From NCBI GenBank assembly GCA_951230915.1, contig OX579634.1, positions 50,419,570-50,483,569 on the forward strand: DNA of 64,000 nucleotides, written 5' to 3'. Shown here piece by piece: positions 1 to 11,854 of this stretch (the stretch's first letter is position 1; every line of letters starts with the position of its first letter). The notes below the pieces were generated by a model, which saw only the letters and a program-made list of their open reading frames with translations, was not told the origin of the DNA and searched no databases. Source of the DNA: Antitrichia curtipendula. Taxonomy: Eukaryota; Streptophyta; Bryopsida; Hypnales; Leucodontaceae. A program made the position numbers and the translations under genes.

Positions 1-335
1 TCATATGGAAAGGACTGGAATCACAGGGGCCTGCAAATGATCGACCCCGGCATCAGCATCAACCCATGCATGCAACATCATTGGAACCCACCGATCGAAC
101 GACAGCAAAACCAAAACCAAAATAGCAAAACAGTCCGTCAGAGAGTACAGCCTTCCGCAATTGGTGGCTACTGCAAACTACCTTAACAGTTCAAGCGCCA
201 AGACGATTTGACCGACGGCCAAGCCTCTCTTTTGAAGTGCTTTTACCTGTGTCCGAAATGCGCTCTGCCTCAGAAATGGTTACAAGAAGCGTAGGCTTGA
301 GTGCAGTGTCTGCAAACCTTAAGTGTACATATTAG

Positions 336-584
336 CTCAAAAGGGTGGCACTGTTACTACTAGTTGTATCATTAATACTATACGTGTACTGTCAAAACAA
401 GCAGGCCGAGGTCCGCCTACTGAAACCACAGGAGGAAAAAAAGAAAACCCCACAGAGACGGCAGTCTTGGAAGTCCGGTTTCACGTCAGGCTACGCCAGC
501 GTCGCCGAGATCGTTGGGCTGCCTGACCAGTGGTGGTTTTCTGTGTTTCAGGAATCAGTGACGGTGCGCCGCGCCAATCACTAG
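336..584 (+). CDS. possible terminal exon of an unrecognised gene, hydrophobic segment at its start
   Basis: Product not recognised. An open frame runs from just after a possible acceptor AG (334-335) to a stop at 582-584. Its first 20 or so residues include a strongly hydrophobic stretch (LLLLVVSLILYVY), followed by a basic segment (EEKKKTPQRRQ) and a Trp-rich end (DQWWFSVF). This looks like a single membrane span plus a basic cytosolic tail. There is no ATG near the hydrophobic segment, so if real it is the last exon of a gene entering from the left, not a complete protein. An AATAAA-like motif lies near 799. The acceptor has a weak pyrimidine tract, so chance is a serious alternative. Confidence 0.25.
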   Translation, partial: LKRVALLLLVVSLILYVYCQNKQAEVRLLKPQEEKKKTPQRRQSWKSGFTSGYASVAEIVGLPDQWWFSVFQESVTVRRANH

Positions 585-892
585 GGCCTGCTACCCAACC
601 CAAACCCAGGCGAATCTGGTTTGGGTGTATCATATACAGAAAAAAAACAAAAGAGAGTTGTATGGTATGCGCAAATGCCAGTCAGCCAGTGTACAACTCT
701 TCATGTACCTTTAGTTAGTCCCTTTTGTTTCCTGGATAAAATGCTAGTACTATGAGAAAAGGCTCATAAATAGCATGGCATACTGTGGTATTATTTATTC
801 AATAAAAGCACCAAAATATGTCTTTGTATTACTTATTAAGAGTCTGTAAGAGTCTGAATTATTTATACATTTTTTTGTTTTTTTGTAGCCTC

Positions 893-1132
893 CACTCATG
901 TACAAAGAGTGTACATTGTAGAGGGTGGGGGGCGGTTCTAGAGCCCTATGCCAGTTCAACCTTAAATTTTCATAACTAATTCCACAAAGCTCCAAAAAAT
1001 ATGAAACGGCTGGGAATAGATGCCAATTCCACTTCTCTATCAAGGAAAATTTACTGAAAAATATTTCAAGGAGTTTCACCTCCCCAAAATTCCAGCCCTT
1101 AGATGGTCAATTTATGGACCTACTACCTTAAT
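893..1132 (-). repeat. dispersed repeat R1, copy a
   Basis: Reverse-oriented copy of a roughly 300-bp repeat also found at 1738-1888, 11855-12165, 13716-14030 and 19734-20035. Shared landmarks are a GTGTACATT-containing hairpin near 900-930, the block around TAACTAATTCCACAAAG, and the block CACCTCCCCAAAATTCC. This copy is uninterrupted across the position where piggyBac sits in copy e: reversed, it reads GACCATCTAAGGGCTGGAA, so it serves as an empty-site reference. No coding potential is seen. Confidence 0.8.
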
Positions 1133-1326
1133 AACATTTGAAGCCTCTTGCCAATCAATTACTTCACACAACAAAAAATGGGAGGGGTGTAATAAGTATA
1201 CATTGTAATATTATCACCGTAGCATTTTTTTAGGCTTGTTGACCTATTCCGAACCCTTCTAAGAACCTTCCATCATTTTGATTCAATGGTCATAGTGTTG
1301 TCATATTCTCTTTATTGCAATTAGGT

Positions 1327-1473
1327 CTTGTTTACACCCAAAAACTTTGGGTTGGAATCCAAAGAAATGGAGTGTTTTGATTGGGTCTTCGTTTTGGATC
1401 CAAAGCTATCTTCCAATCAAACCACTAGATTTCTTTGGGCTCCAACCCAAAGTTTTGGGATGTAAACAAGCTC
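1327..1473. mobile_element. hairpin MITE, about 150 bp
   Basis: Two arms of about 40 bp are inverted copies of each other: one begins CTTGTTTACACCC and the other ends GATGTAAACAAG, with matching CCAAAG blocks inside. The middle is about 60 bp. The arm start resembles the TIRs of short plant hAT-like MITEs. TAGG occurs on both sides but a clean target duplication is not certain. No ORF. Confidence 0.6.
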
Positions 1474-1737
1474 TTTAGGTCAGTGTCACAATTAGGTCTT
1501 TTTGTCTTGGTTGGCCTAATAAGGTATCACAATTTGTGTATATTTTGACAAATTGGCAGTGAGTTTGTTGGCAGCTTATAGCTTGCTAGACTTCTAAGGT
1601 GGGGGTGGTCTAAGGTGGGATGGTCTAAAAGTGTACCTGTTCTAAAAGTGACTAATAACATAGAAGTATACTTTGCTTTCTTCAATATACCAACAATGTG
1701 CATTTCAAGAGGTGGTCGCTTTTAATGATACCCCGTG

Positions 1738-1888
1738 TTTCAACTTCAAAAATCCATAACTAATTCCACAAAGGTTCAAACAATATGAAACAACATGAAT
1801 TAGATGCCAATTCCATTTTTCTTCCTACTAAAATTTACCGAAAATTGTTTCAACGAATTCATCTTCTCCCCCAAAATGCAATGAGCTC
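1738..1888 (-). repeat. dispersed repeat R1, copy b (partial)
   Basis: Shorter reverse-oriented R1 copy with the TAACTAATTCCACAAAGG and CTCCCCCAAAATG landmarks. It ends at a TTAA that is the left target site of the element at 1893-2326. The hairpin half of R1 is missing. Confidence 0.65.
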
Positions 1889-1892
1889 TTAA

Positions 1893-2326
1893 CCCCTGAA
1901 GGACCATTGTCCCTTGGGAGGACAAATGAGATTTTGGAAAGGTACCTACATGCTGAATTTTTGTCTTGATTTTTTGAATTTTTTGTTGAAGATAGAAAAA
2001 CTGATTAGCTTCGTGGGAATACAATTTTTTTTTCAATCGATGCAGTGCAAAAAATTTAAATTAAAAGTGTTCAATGAAAAATCTAGTCCTGCAATGTGCT
2101 GAAAAACTTGTGTTTTTTTCCCACTTTAAACGCAGATATCTTGCAATCTCTGCAGTCAAAAATTCTGAAATTTTTTCCAACAAATTCTTGTACTAGTTAG
2201 GCATAAGATCCTACAGTTAGATGTACCCACAAAAAAAAAAATCAATTTTTAAAAACTCTTTGCTATAGAAATGGCAGTTTTGAGTGTTTTTGTGGCAGAG
2301 AAAAAAAGGCCTTGATCCTCTAGGGG
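1893..2326. mobile_element. TTAA-flanked MITE, short copy (D)
   Basis: 434 bp flanked on both sides by TTAA (1889-1892, 2327-2330). The ends are inverted: CCCCTGAAGGACC on the left and GATCCTCTAGGGG on the right. The right subterminal part (GAAATGGCAGTTTTGAG) is shared with the copies at 6955-7899, 8835-9760 and 9813-10758. TTAA duplication and CCC-starting ends are the signature of the piggyBac superfamily. No ORF of note. Confidence 0.65.
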
Positions 2327-2800
2327 TTAAAAAGGTTTGCTTTGAGAGCATACTCCCTTACAATCATCAGCAGGCATTGCTACCTGAGTGGGGTTTATTT
2401 TTCCTGTTTGGGTTGGATCAATCATGTATGGTTAAAGGGACCTGCTTTTTCTTTCTCACAAAGACTCTTGGGAAATTCCATCTAGAAACCCAAAGGGATA
2501 AGAGTTTAGTCGTCTTGTTGAGGAGTCTCATTCAGACCGGATGGTGAACATAAATTACGGCAGAAAGGTGTCCCATAAAGAATGGACTTTAGAGTGAGAG
2601 GACTTGGGGGAAAATGATTTTACGTGGACGGAACAGCGGAGGGAGATTCTCTTTAATTGAGCCCATCTGTGGATTCTGCGCATCATGCGTCATGGGTAGG
2701 GACAACAAAAGGCCACAGGTAGGGACCGATGGAGAAAAAAAACTTCACTTATCGCTGTACTGTACTGTACCACTTGGATCTGAAAGGTTTACTTAGGTGG

Positions 2801-2846
2801 TGTACTGTACATCCACTCTGTACTGTACATCCACTCTGTACTGTAC
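2801..2846. repeat. 18-bp tandem repeat, 2.5 copies
   Basis: Unit TGTACTGTACATCCACTC is repeated twice, then a partial third copy follows. GTACTGTAC palindromes make it locally self-complementary. No known function. Confidence 0.8.
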
Positions 2847-4100
2847 AGTCCATATAATTGTGGAAAAAATTCACCTATCAATACAAAAAAAAATTGGACA
2901 CTTCCGAAATGTTTTCCTACAATCAATCCAAATAACAAAATAACATCCAATTCCTCTTTCTTTTTTGCAAGCAAGAAGAATCACAAAAAAAAGAAATGGA
3001 CAAACCGAACAATAAGAATTATGGGCGGCACCAATAACAACGACAAATGGGGTAGCAACTTTGGAGTCAAGGTTTTTATTTATTTTCAAGCGAGATGATT
3101 TCACCAGAATAACTTAACTTGGATAGGAATATTTCATTTTCGAGGTGAAATTCAAGGTGGAATTCTTTGCTTCTTAATGTGAACAATAGTTGACTATTGC
3201 TACAAAATCGTGGGACGGTATTATTGCATTTTGGATGAATGTACCTACTTTCAAATGAATGATTGGATTTTTTCATTTATATTTTTCGTGTTTCTTCCAT
3301 GGACGTGGTTGTAAATGGCTTCCTCATTCAAAATTAATGGAGATCACTTCTAGATCTACCCCAAATAAATGAAGTAAAGACAAAGAGCCTTTAGTTGTTT
3401 AGAAGTCCCTGTGGTATTCGTAAGGTAGAACAACCCAATGCCATTAGTCACCCAGTTCTGACATCTATTTCGACCCTCCCATTTGCATCAATCACCCATC
3501 CATTACCACAATCTTAGCAACCTATTAGCATCATGACCATGCACTTAGGGAAGGCACGTGCTAGCATGTGGTTTAGCATGGGGCTATCCATGCTTTACCA
3601 ATTTAGTCCCAATAAACTTTGAAAAATTACAAAAAAATTCATTTTTTGTGGGAATGTCTTGATTTTCTACTTACTAATGGCTTCTTTCCAAATTTTCAAT
3701 CTCTAAAAAATACGTGAGTTGACAAATGGCTTCTCCAAGGTAACTTCATTGGTAGCAAATTTATATGGTCATAGGCTAATGTACCTTAAACTAGCCTAAT
3801 CAAATGATCCCATTGTCTCTAGAATCATAAAGTTTGAACCCCAACTAATCATGATGTGAGTGATGAGAATATCAAGGGCCCCAAAATCTACACTAAATAA
3901 AAAAAATCAAGTTGCCCCACACTAATTTCTTGACATTTGACACTATGTAAATATTTATTATTATTGTACAAGAATGCATTACTATTTTGAATTAGATATG
4001 TTGCAATTGGTACTCATGAACCTCCATGTTCACAAATGGAAATATTTATAGAAGTATTTGTTGACTTTGATGGCTTATTAAGTAATTTTCTTAAGAGTAA
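2847..4100. other. noncoding AT-rich stretch
   Basis: Short overlapping frames on both strands show no family features. I see no gene or mobile-element end here. Confidence 0.5.
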
Positions 4101-4663
4101 GAGCATCTACAATGCAATCTAGAATTGAGCTCGTCAATTCAAGTTTTTGATTGATATATACTTAGAACTTGTAAAAGACAAAAAAAACTTACAAAGGAAT
4201 TGACAAATCACGGTTACCATTGAGCACATTTCATTTCAAATTGCACCTAACTTGGAGTGCCAAGTGCCAAGTGCTCATTGGTAATTGTGATTTGTCAATT
4301 TCTTTGTAATTTTATTTTGTCTTTCAACTAGCTTATGAAGTGATTTATTTTCTTTGTCCAATGTCTAATTTTTTTTTTTTTTTTTTTGAACATGGACAAT
4401 TTCCATTAATCACGGAAACAGAACAATGAACCAGCAGGCACAGCCCACGGCGAAATTTTTTCCTTTTCTACAACTTTCACACACAAGAGTCAATGTCTAA
4501 ATTTGAAATTTGACTTCTCATGTACCTATGCAACGTATTTTTGAATGCACTAGCTTCCATTGGCGGAAAAAAAAATCAAAGTTCTACTTATATATGATAC
4601 CAGTCAGAAGTTTGAAGTTCATTTGACAATGCCCAATCCCAGATTGCATTGCCGCAAATGCTC
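4101..4663. mobile_element. foldback MITE with TAA target duplication, carrying a SINE-like insert
   Basis: Terminal inverted repeats GAGCATCTACAATGCAATCT (left) and its near complement ending GCAAATGCTC (right) are flanked by TAA on both sides (4098-4100, 4664-4666), as in PIF/Harbinger-type MITEs. Inside, CAAATCACGGTTACCA (about 4206-4221) pairs with the complement around 4279-4296. The same central motif occurs in the foldback at 12277-12777, so the two belong to one family. The right half is interrupted by the insertion at 4369-4490. Confidence 0.7.
4369..4490 (-). mobile_element. SINE-like retro-insertion with poly(A) tail and 10-bp TSD
   Basis: About 122 bp starting with a run of about 19 T on the + strand (a poly(A) tail on -). 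It is flanked by the exact direct repeat CAATGTCTAA (4359-4368 and 4491-4500). A related body sequence (ACATGGACAATT, GGAAACAG) recurs at 4890-4940 next to another T-run. This is the pattern left by target-primed reverse transcription. Promoter boxes were not identified, so SINE class membership is inferred. Confidence 0.65.
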
Positions 4664-4866
4664 TAACTCTCAAGCCGGCAACCTAATTTCACTATTTAGT
4701 GTACAATCATTCCTGTAGCCGACAAACAAGACCGTTGGACCCTGGTCGTCCCTAGAAGTGTAACTTAACTGCTGCCGCTAATTATGCTTAATACTACGAT
4801 AGCATACCACGTAAATGCTGGACGTAACTTCACAAGGCTGACTAGAAAGAAAAATAAGTTCTAGTA

Positions 4867-5215
4867 GATTTTTTGATTTTTTGATTTTTTTTTTAAAACA
4901 CATGGACAATTACCATTTGATAGAGGAAACAGTACAGTTCCAATAGATTTAAGGTAATGAGATTCTACCCTTTTGGGAGGTTTTGTGCATCCCAAGTATG
5001 CTTCTCGACCGTTGTGCCGGACCAGTCCAAAATGGTATGTGATGGTGAGCACTTGTCCTTCGAGGGTCATCCACAATCAGATGCTTTAATACTTTAATGT
5101 CCTTGAAAGTCACTACGTTAGTCCAAAATGGTATGTGATGACAAAGCACTCGCTCGGTCTTGGCCAGCCACCAGTCAAATTGCTTGTGGGTGAGCTTGGG
5201 CCACTCTAAAGTTTA
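4867..5215 (-). repeat. second SINE-like copy and adjoining duplicated segment
   Basis: A T-rich head is followed by ACATGGACAATTACCATTTG and GGAAACAGTACAG, related to the insert at 4369-4490. Downstream, AGTCCAAAATGGTATGTGATG occurs twice (about 5024 and 5112), so this segment contains an internal duplication of about 90 bp. No target duplication was identified. Confidence 0.45.
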
Positions 5216-6950
5216 AAAAAAAAAAAGGGTTTAAGTGTGGATGAAATCATCCTATTCCTTTTATAAAAAATAGTAGATTTTTTTGCCTATATTTGGATGA
5301 AATTTTATTTCAAATCAATGATTTTATAGATGAACTTTACACATACACGGATGCTTCTAGTACATGCAGGCATTCCAGGCTAGGGTACATGTGGTGTCTC
5401 TCTCAACCAAGAAAGAAAACACCCCCGAAAATGGGTTGCCGCCCTCTTTTGATGCATTAATATTGATCAACGGGTCGTGAAGCCGAAATGGGGCTGCTTC
5501 TCGGTGGCATCACCGGAAAACGTCAAAATTTCCATCACCAAATTCCAGAAACCGCAATTGGGAACGCCGGACCAATGTCGAAAACCCGAATGGGTCTTTG
5601 TTTTTTGTCACACACTATGTTATGTTATCAGTCCAGATGGATAAATGTTGTACAGGCCTGTTGTTGAACAAACACTATTTATTCTCCAGCAAAAAGCCTC
5701 GGGAAGTGGGGGAAAGCCTAAGGGCATTGGCAACTGAAAAAATGGGGGTGGGGTTGGGGGGTTGGGGAGAGGGACAGTCCGGGTGTTGCGAAACTAAAAA
5801 AACTCCCCATTGGGACCACTGTCCTGGAAAAACAATGGTAGGGGAAATGCCAGGTGGCAGCAAAACGTGGAGCGAAAGGCAAAGCTTGCGTGAAGGACAG
5901 GAGCACTGCGGATGGATGGACCCGAAAACGGGACCCCAAAAAACTTCAAGGGGACATTTTGGTTGGATGAGGTATTCCTGGGTCACCACCATCCACCCAA
6001 TTTCCTCCCACCCCATGGCGGGTGCTTTTGGGACCCAGGCAAAATTTTCATGAATGGCCGGGGGATCCATCCAACCGTCCGCTTGTCTGTCCGTCCATCC
6101 GTCCGTTCATCCGTCCGCAACAACAACAACAAAACGACGGACCACCTTCAGTTGGCTCCCACCTTGGGCGGGGCGGCCTGTTCCTTCCATTGCTTCTTCC
6201 TCGGGTCGCATTGTACTTTGGTGGTACGATTAATTTTTCATTTTCGTTGTGGCAGTGCAGCATCAGCGGAGACAGATGATATTTTGATGCTATACTACAC
6301 TAAATAGCGGAAATTCAGGAGGGGTCATCTTGGCATCATGGTGCCAAAATCATTTGGCTAAAAAATGGCAACTAATCATGTTGGGAAAAAACCCTTCCGG
6401 TTAAGAAAATATCTTGGATGAAATAATCAGATTGTGGATGAAAACATAATTACAGACATGTGATATGTGAGTGCTGGTGTGATATTTTCTATCCAATGTG
6501 TGGATGAATGTCGAAATTTGAAGCACCACTATAACATTTTATATTGACATTTTGACACTTCATTAAAAAATGATAAAAAAAATCCAGCCCAAGGCGGAAT
6601 TATGTTGTCTCTCACTAATTTCTTGGCATTTGACCATTATGTAAATTTTTTTTTAATTGGTACTAATTTCTCAACATTTGACCACTCTATATATATGATT
6701 CATTGGTATTGTACAAAAATCAATTAGCACTACTTTGGAATTAGGTATTATTGAAATTAGAACTCATGAATAAACCCCTCTATGTGTAGAAATGGAGAGA
6801 CCTTTAGAAAAGATCTATTGACTTTGATGGCTTGTAAAGTAACTTTCATGGAGTAAAATAACCTAATTTAACTATTTAGTGTAGGTCATTCAATTAGGAC
6901 ACTAAATAAACAACAACACTCAATTGCTTTTACTAGAGCAATGTTTTGGT
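5216..6950. other. intergenic stretch with GC-richer patch 5400-6300
   Basis: Between 5.4 and 6.3 kb the composition is more balanced and frames of 70-150 codons overlap on both strands, but none resembles a known family and none has exon-like boundaries. 6068-6116 is a low-complexity CCGTCCAT tract followed by CAACAA repeats. The rest is AT-rich. It may be the eroded remains of a gene or element. Confidence 0.4.
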
Positions 6951-6954
6951 TTAA

Positions 6955-7899
6955 CCCTTGAAAGACCAAACTACGTATTTTTTGGCAACATGGCAATTTG
7001 GGGTAGCTCACTATCAATGGAATTTTTTTTTATTTTCTTAAAAAATTTCACACAACGTGTACTTAAGGAATAGTGTTAAGGCCCAACTATTTTCATAACT
7101 TTTGACTACAAAATTATTATATGATATATAATTTTCTTTGAGTTGTGGGTAGTTTGGGCAGCTTAAAAAAATTCTTGAAAAAACACTTGTTTTGAAAATA
7201 AAAAAATTTGAAATCGATTTTATAAGATTTATATACATGTGAATTCTAAGAAATATGAATTATTTTATTTTGATTAATGAAATAAATGTTATGAGGAGTT
7301 TTAGTTTGTAGATAGTTACAGAATCTCTACTCTAAAATAAACTTTTGGAGTTCTTTATTTAACTCAATTTTCAATATTTTTGGAAACAAATAAAAGTAGA
7401 GGATGTAGATTGTTTATTACAACATTACAACCATCGGGATTGGCACTTTTCAACTCCATAAATAAATTCTTATTAATTTAATATTTTGAATCATCCTCTA
7501 CTTTTTGCTACTTACTATTTTTTTTCCTATATGTTGTACAATTTCAAATGATCTGAACATTTTCAAGCATGTAGCCAACTTGCCTTGAAGAATGATTCCA
7601 AAGAAGAATCACCAATATGGACATTTTTTCGTACAAATTTGAGCTTGTGAAATGCATCTACCCATTTTTTTTGTAAGGCCCAGAAAAGGATTTTTGTCAC
7701 TTCCAATGCCAATATCTTCCAATCTATAAGGTGGAAATTTCTGAAATTTCTCCACATCTTCTCAAACCAACTTTCTACAAGATCCTATGGCTACATTACA
7801 TATGTCCAAAAATGATATTTTTCTAAAATTTGGTACTTGTACTAGAAATGGCAGTTTTGGAGTGGTTTGGGTGAAAACATAGTCAAGGAACTTTAGAGG
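6955..7899 (+). mobile_element. TTAA-flanked MITE, long copy A (degenerate ends)
   Basis: 945-bp copy of the family best preserved at 9813-10758. The left end is TTAA then CCCTTGAAAGACC; the right end is CTTTAGAGG then TTGA, so one target copy has decayed. Shared internal blocks include TTTCATAACTTTTGAC, TAAAATAAACTTTTGGAG and TACTAGAAATGGCAGTTTTG. No coding capacity. Confidence 0.7.
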
Positions 7900-7903
7900 T
7901 TGA

Positions 7904-8830
7904 TTGAAAAGATAGCATCATTTTTCTATATATTACATTTGTGTTTGAATATGATACTCAAACTATTTTTCCAATTGAGCAAGTGATTAAACTTTCCCAC
8001 TAATTCAATTTGGATCACAAAAATTTAATGTCATAGATTATTTTAAGTTTTTCATCTTATTAAAATAAAAATAGCCCAAAATTATAATCTTTTGGTTTGT
8101 TCAAATTTATAGAGATGTTTGTCTAACTTTATAAGGGCCAAAGGATAGTCAAGATTTCCAAAATTATAAATTTGTATTTTAAAATGCAGCTTAGAATAAC
8201 AATTTAGTAATAAATTTCAATCTAAAGTTATAAAATGTGATTCATTTTCCATGTCCATAAGTTCAAATCTATTGCTTTACTTGAAAATATTTTTCAATAA
8301 TAATTTAAATTTATTTTTAAATTATTTTGATTAAAGATTATAAATTTGTAATTTTTGCTAAAGTTTTTGTCTTTAAAGTTCTACAATTTTTAAGTTTTTA
8401 TTTTCTTTATTTTATTCAATGAAATCAATGAAATCAATTATGTAAGGTCATTTTTTGAACTTGAATAGTCATTTTTTGTAATAAAATACACTTGTATCCT
8501 TTGCACTATAGAATATTTCCATACAAATGCCATACAAATGTTAGAGAACTAATACAAGAATCTACAAAAGTTCAAATGAATAAACATCATATGTACTCTA
8601 AGTTTATATGTTTTTTGAAATTTGAACATTTGAACACTTTAGATGAAAACCATTTTATTTAAAAGGAAATTAATGAAATTATAAGTACTCAACATCTTGT
8701 TGACTTTTGTTACATTCCAAGTTTGAAATATTCATATTATTATCATATGTTGTGAAGTGGTAATGAAACTAAAAGACAAAAAAATATGGATTCAAGTACT
8801 GCTTTAGCACATTCAAAATCCAAACCTTCA
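7904..8830. other. AT-rich spacer
   Basis: Very AT-rich sequence with no ORF, repeat end or RNA gene recognised. Confidence 0.5.
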
Positions 8831-8834
8831 TTAA

Positions 8835-9760
8835 CCCCTAAACGTCGGAGACTATGTTTTCACCAAAAACAGTCCAAAACTACCATTTCTGATACAAGCA
8901 CCAAATTTTAGATAAAAGAACATTTTTGGACCAAGTAACCGTAGGATCTTGTATTAAACTAGTTTGGAAATATGCGGAAAAAATTTCATAATTTTCACCG
9001 TGTAGATTGCAAGATTTTAACATTTGAAGTGACAAAACTCATTTTTTTAGCCCTGTAAAAATACGGGCAGCTGTACTTCACAAGGTCACATTTGTATGAA
9101 AAAATCTCCAAAATGATTGTGCTTCTTTGGATTCATTCTTCAAGGCAAGTTGGCTACATGCTTAAAACATTTTAGATCATTTGGAATTGTACAACATATA
9201 GAAAAAGTATAGCAAGTAGAAAGAGAATGATTCAAAACACTAAATTGTTAAGAATTTAATTATAAAATTGAAAAACACTAATCCCAACGGTGGTAATATA
9301 GTAATGAAAAATTTACATTATATGCTTCTTTTTTTTTCAAAAAATATTAAAAATTGAGTTAAAATAAGGACTCCAAAGTTTATTTTTGAGTAGGGAATCC
9401 ATAACTACTCGCAAACTAGAGCACCTCATAACTTTCAGCTCATAAATCAAAATGGAATGATTCAAAGCTTTCCAAGTATATATAAATCTAAAGAGACTAT
9501 TTCAAATTTTTATTTTTGAAAAAAGTTTTTTTTAGATTTTTTAGATTTTTTTGGGGCTGCCCGTCGAGCATTGAAAATTACAGATCATGCAATAACTTTT
9601 GAACAATGAAGTCAAAAGTTATGAAAATTGTTGGGCCTTAAAGATAAACCTTGTCCCCATATTGTGTGAAAATTTCAGCAAAAATAAATTAAAAATCCAT
9701 ACGCAATGAGCTGCCCAAAATTGCTATGTTGCCAAAAAAGGCAGTTTGGACGTTTAGGGG
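8835..9760 (-). mobile_element. TTAA-flanked MITE, long copy B (inverted)
   Basis: 926 bp flanked by perfect TTAA (8831-8834, 9761-9764), with ends CCCCTAAACGTC and GACGTTTAGGGG. It lies in the opposite orientation to copies A and C, which makes 7.0-10.8 kb a large imperfect inverted arrangement. It shares the GAAATGGTAGTTTTGG-type subterminal block and the ACTTTTGAC block with the other copies. Noncoding. Confidence 0.8.
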
Positions 9761-9812
9761 TTAATTTCAATTTCTAACCTCACATGACCAAGAGGTTACA
9801 TTGGATGTTTAA

Positions 9813-10758
9813 CCCCTAAAGGACCGAACACCGTTTTTTGACAACATAGCGTTTTTGGGCAGCTCACCACGAATGGAATTTTTATTTTTTTTCTTTGAAA
9901 TTTTCACACAAGATGTGCCCGAGGAGTAGCTTTAGGGCCCAACAATTTTCATAACTTTTGACCACATGGCTAAAAAGTTATGGTATGATATGTAGTTTTC
10001 ATTGTTCGGCGGGCAGCCCGGGCAGCAAAAAAAACTTCTTTAAAAATCATTTTCTAGAGAAATAAAAATTTGAAATTGGTTCTCTAGATTTATGTGCACA
10101 AGGAAAGCTTTGAATCATTCCACTTTGATTTATGAGATGAAAGTTATGAGGAATTTTAGTTGTGGGTAGTTTGCGGGTAGTTATGGAATCTCTACTCTAA
10201 AATAAACTTTGAAGTCCTTTATTTAACTCAATTTTCAATATTTTTGGAAAAAAATATAAACACAAGGTGTAGATTGTTTATTACAACATTACAATCTTTT
10301 GGATTGGCATTTTTCAATTCCATAATTAAATCCTTAACAATTTAGTGTTTTGAATCATTTTCTACTTCTTTCTACTTACTATTTTTTTCCTATATGTTGT
10401 ACAATTCCAAATGATCTGAAATTTTTCAAGCATGTAGCTAACTTGCTTTGAAGAATGAATCCAAAGAGTTACCACCATTTTGGACATTTTTTCATACAAA
10501 TGTGACCATGTGAAGTGCAGCTGCCCGGTTTTTCGCAGGGACAAAAAAAAGGTTTTTGTCACTTCAAATGCTAATATCTTGCAATCTACACAGTGGAAAT
10601 TTCTGAAATTTTTTCCACATCTTCTCAAACTAGTTTACTACAAGATCCTACGGTTACATGTGTACAAAAATGTTTTTTTTTCTAAAATTTGGTACTTGTA
10701 CTAGAAATGGCAGTTTGGGAGCATTTTTTGTGAAAACATAGTCAAAAACCTTTAGGGG
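9813..10758 (+). mobile_element. TTAA-flanked MITE, long copy C (best preserved)
   Basis: 946 bp between TTAA (9809-9812) and TTAA (10759-10762), with 11-bp inverted ends CCCCTAAAGG(A) and (A)CCTTTAGGGG. Perfect TTAA on both sides and CCC-initial ends match the piggyBac superfamily rule. Subterminal left sequence (GACCGAACACCGTTTTTTGA) can be loosely aligned with the piggyBac end at 14114 (GTGACAAACCATTTTTGAGG). No transposase remains, so it would be mobilised in trans if at all. Confidence 0.8.
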
Positions 10759-10762
10759 TTAA

Positions 10763-11850
10763 CCCCTTAAAAAACAGATGTTCAAATTTTGAACACTGGA
10801 TGAACACAAACACATCCTAAGCACATAAAAATGTATTTTTTATCCATCAATTTTTTGAAGATTTTTGTGTTAGTTTTTTAACATTATGCAATATAGATTC
10901 TAAAGATTTTTCTTTAAAAATATTATATAATTCACAAGGTACTAGTAGGTAAGGCCTCAAAAAGTAACTTTTTCAGTTCAGAAAATAATCCTTCAAAAAT
11001 GACTTGAAAACAATAAAAGTAAAGTAAAATCTTTAAGAATTATTATGATTAAAACTTAATATTTTGAACTCGAAGGCAAAGAATTATTTTAAAAAAATCA
11101 CAAATATTCAATCTACAAACAAATTATAAATAGAATTTTTAATTTTGGCTTCAAATTTTATTGAAAAATATTGGTTAGTGCACTAGTTGATTTAACTATA
11201 TGGATATGATCTATGGGTCATATTTTACAGCTATAATTTGAGATTCATCAATGAATTATTTTTCTAATTTGCATTTTGTAATCCATCTTCACAGTTTTGG
11301 AAATCTCAACTATCCTTTGGTCTTTATAAGGGGATACATGTCATTATTTGTTTGTTTCCATAAATAATAGATGCACGGCTAGAACCTTTACACGATAGGC
11401 AATCTCAACTTCTTTATAAGTTGCAAAAAATCACCATATCAAATTTTCTTCACTTCTTATTGTGATCAACTTTCCATATATTATGAGTATTATTCATGCA
11501 ATTAAGCACCTTTCCTCTTGTTTCAAAAACAAAACAAAACATTGTTGATTGCTACTCTAGTTACATTCTAAAATATGTAGGAGAGAAACTTTGTAATTAA
11601 GATAGGCCCCCCTCAAATGTGCCACTGACCCAAAATTACCATCTTTATTTTGTGCACTCCAAAATCGATTATATACCTATATAGAAGAAACAATTTTATA
11701 ACCAAATTTTGTTCCTTCATAACTTTTGCATACTATATTAAAAAATTGCGGTCTTCGGTACGTTGGAACCCTCCTTTCACTTGACAACGAGAAAAGGTAC
11801 AAACATTTTAATCACTCTACTAATAATAACAAATGTAGGGGGGTCTATAA
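10763..11850. other. AT-rich spacer
   Basis: No gene or mobile-element structure was recognised in this stretch. Confidence 0.5.
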
Positions 11851-11854
11851 ATCA

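Noticed and set aside
5598..6307. Overlapping ORFs of 70-151 codons on both strands
   Set aside because: Frames on opposite strands cover the same bases, composition is low-complexity (Gly/Trp or Pro/Ser runs) and no family motif or splice structure is visible.
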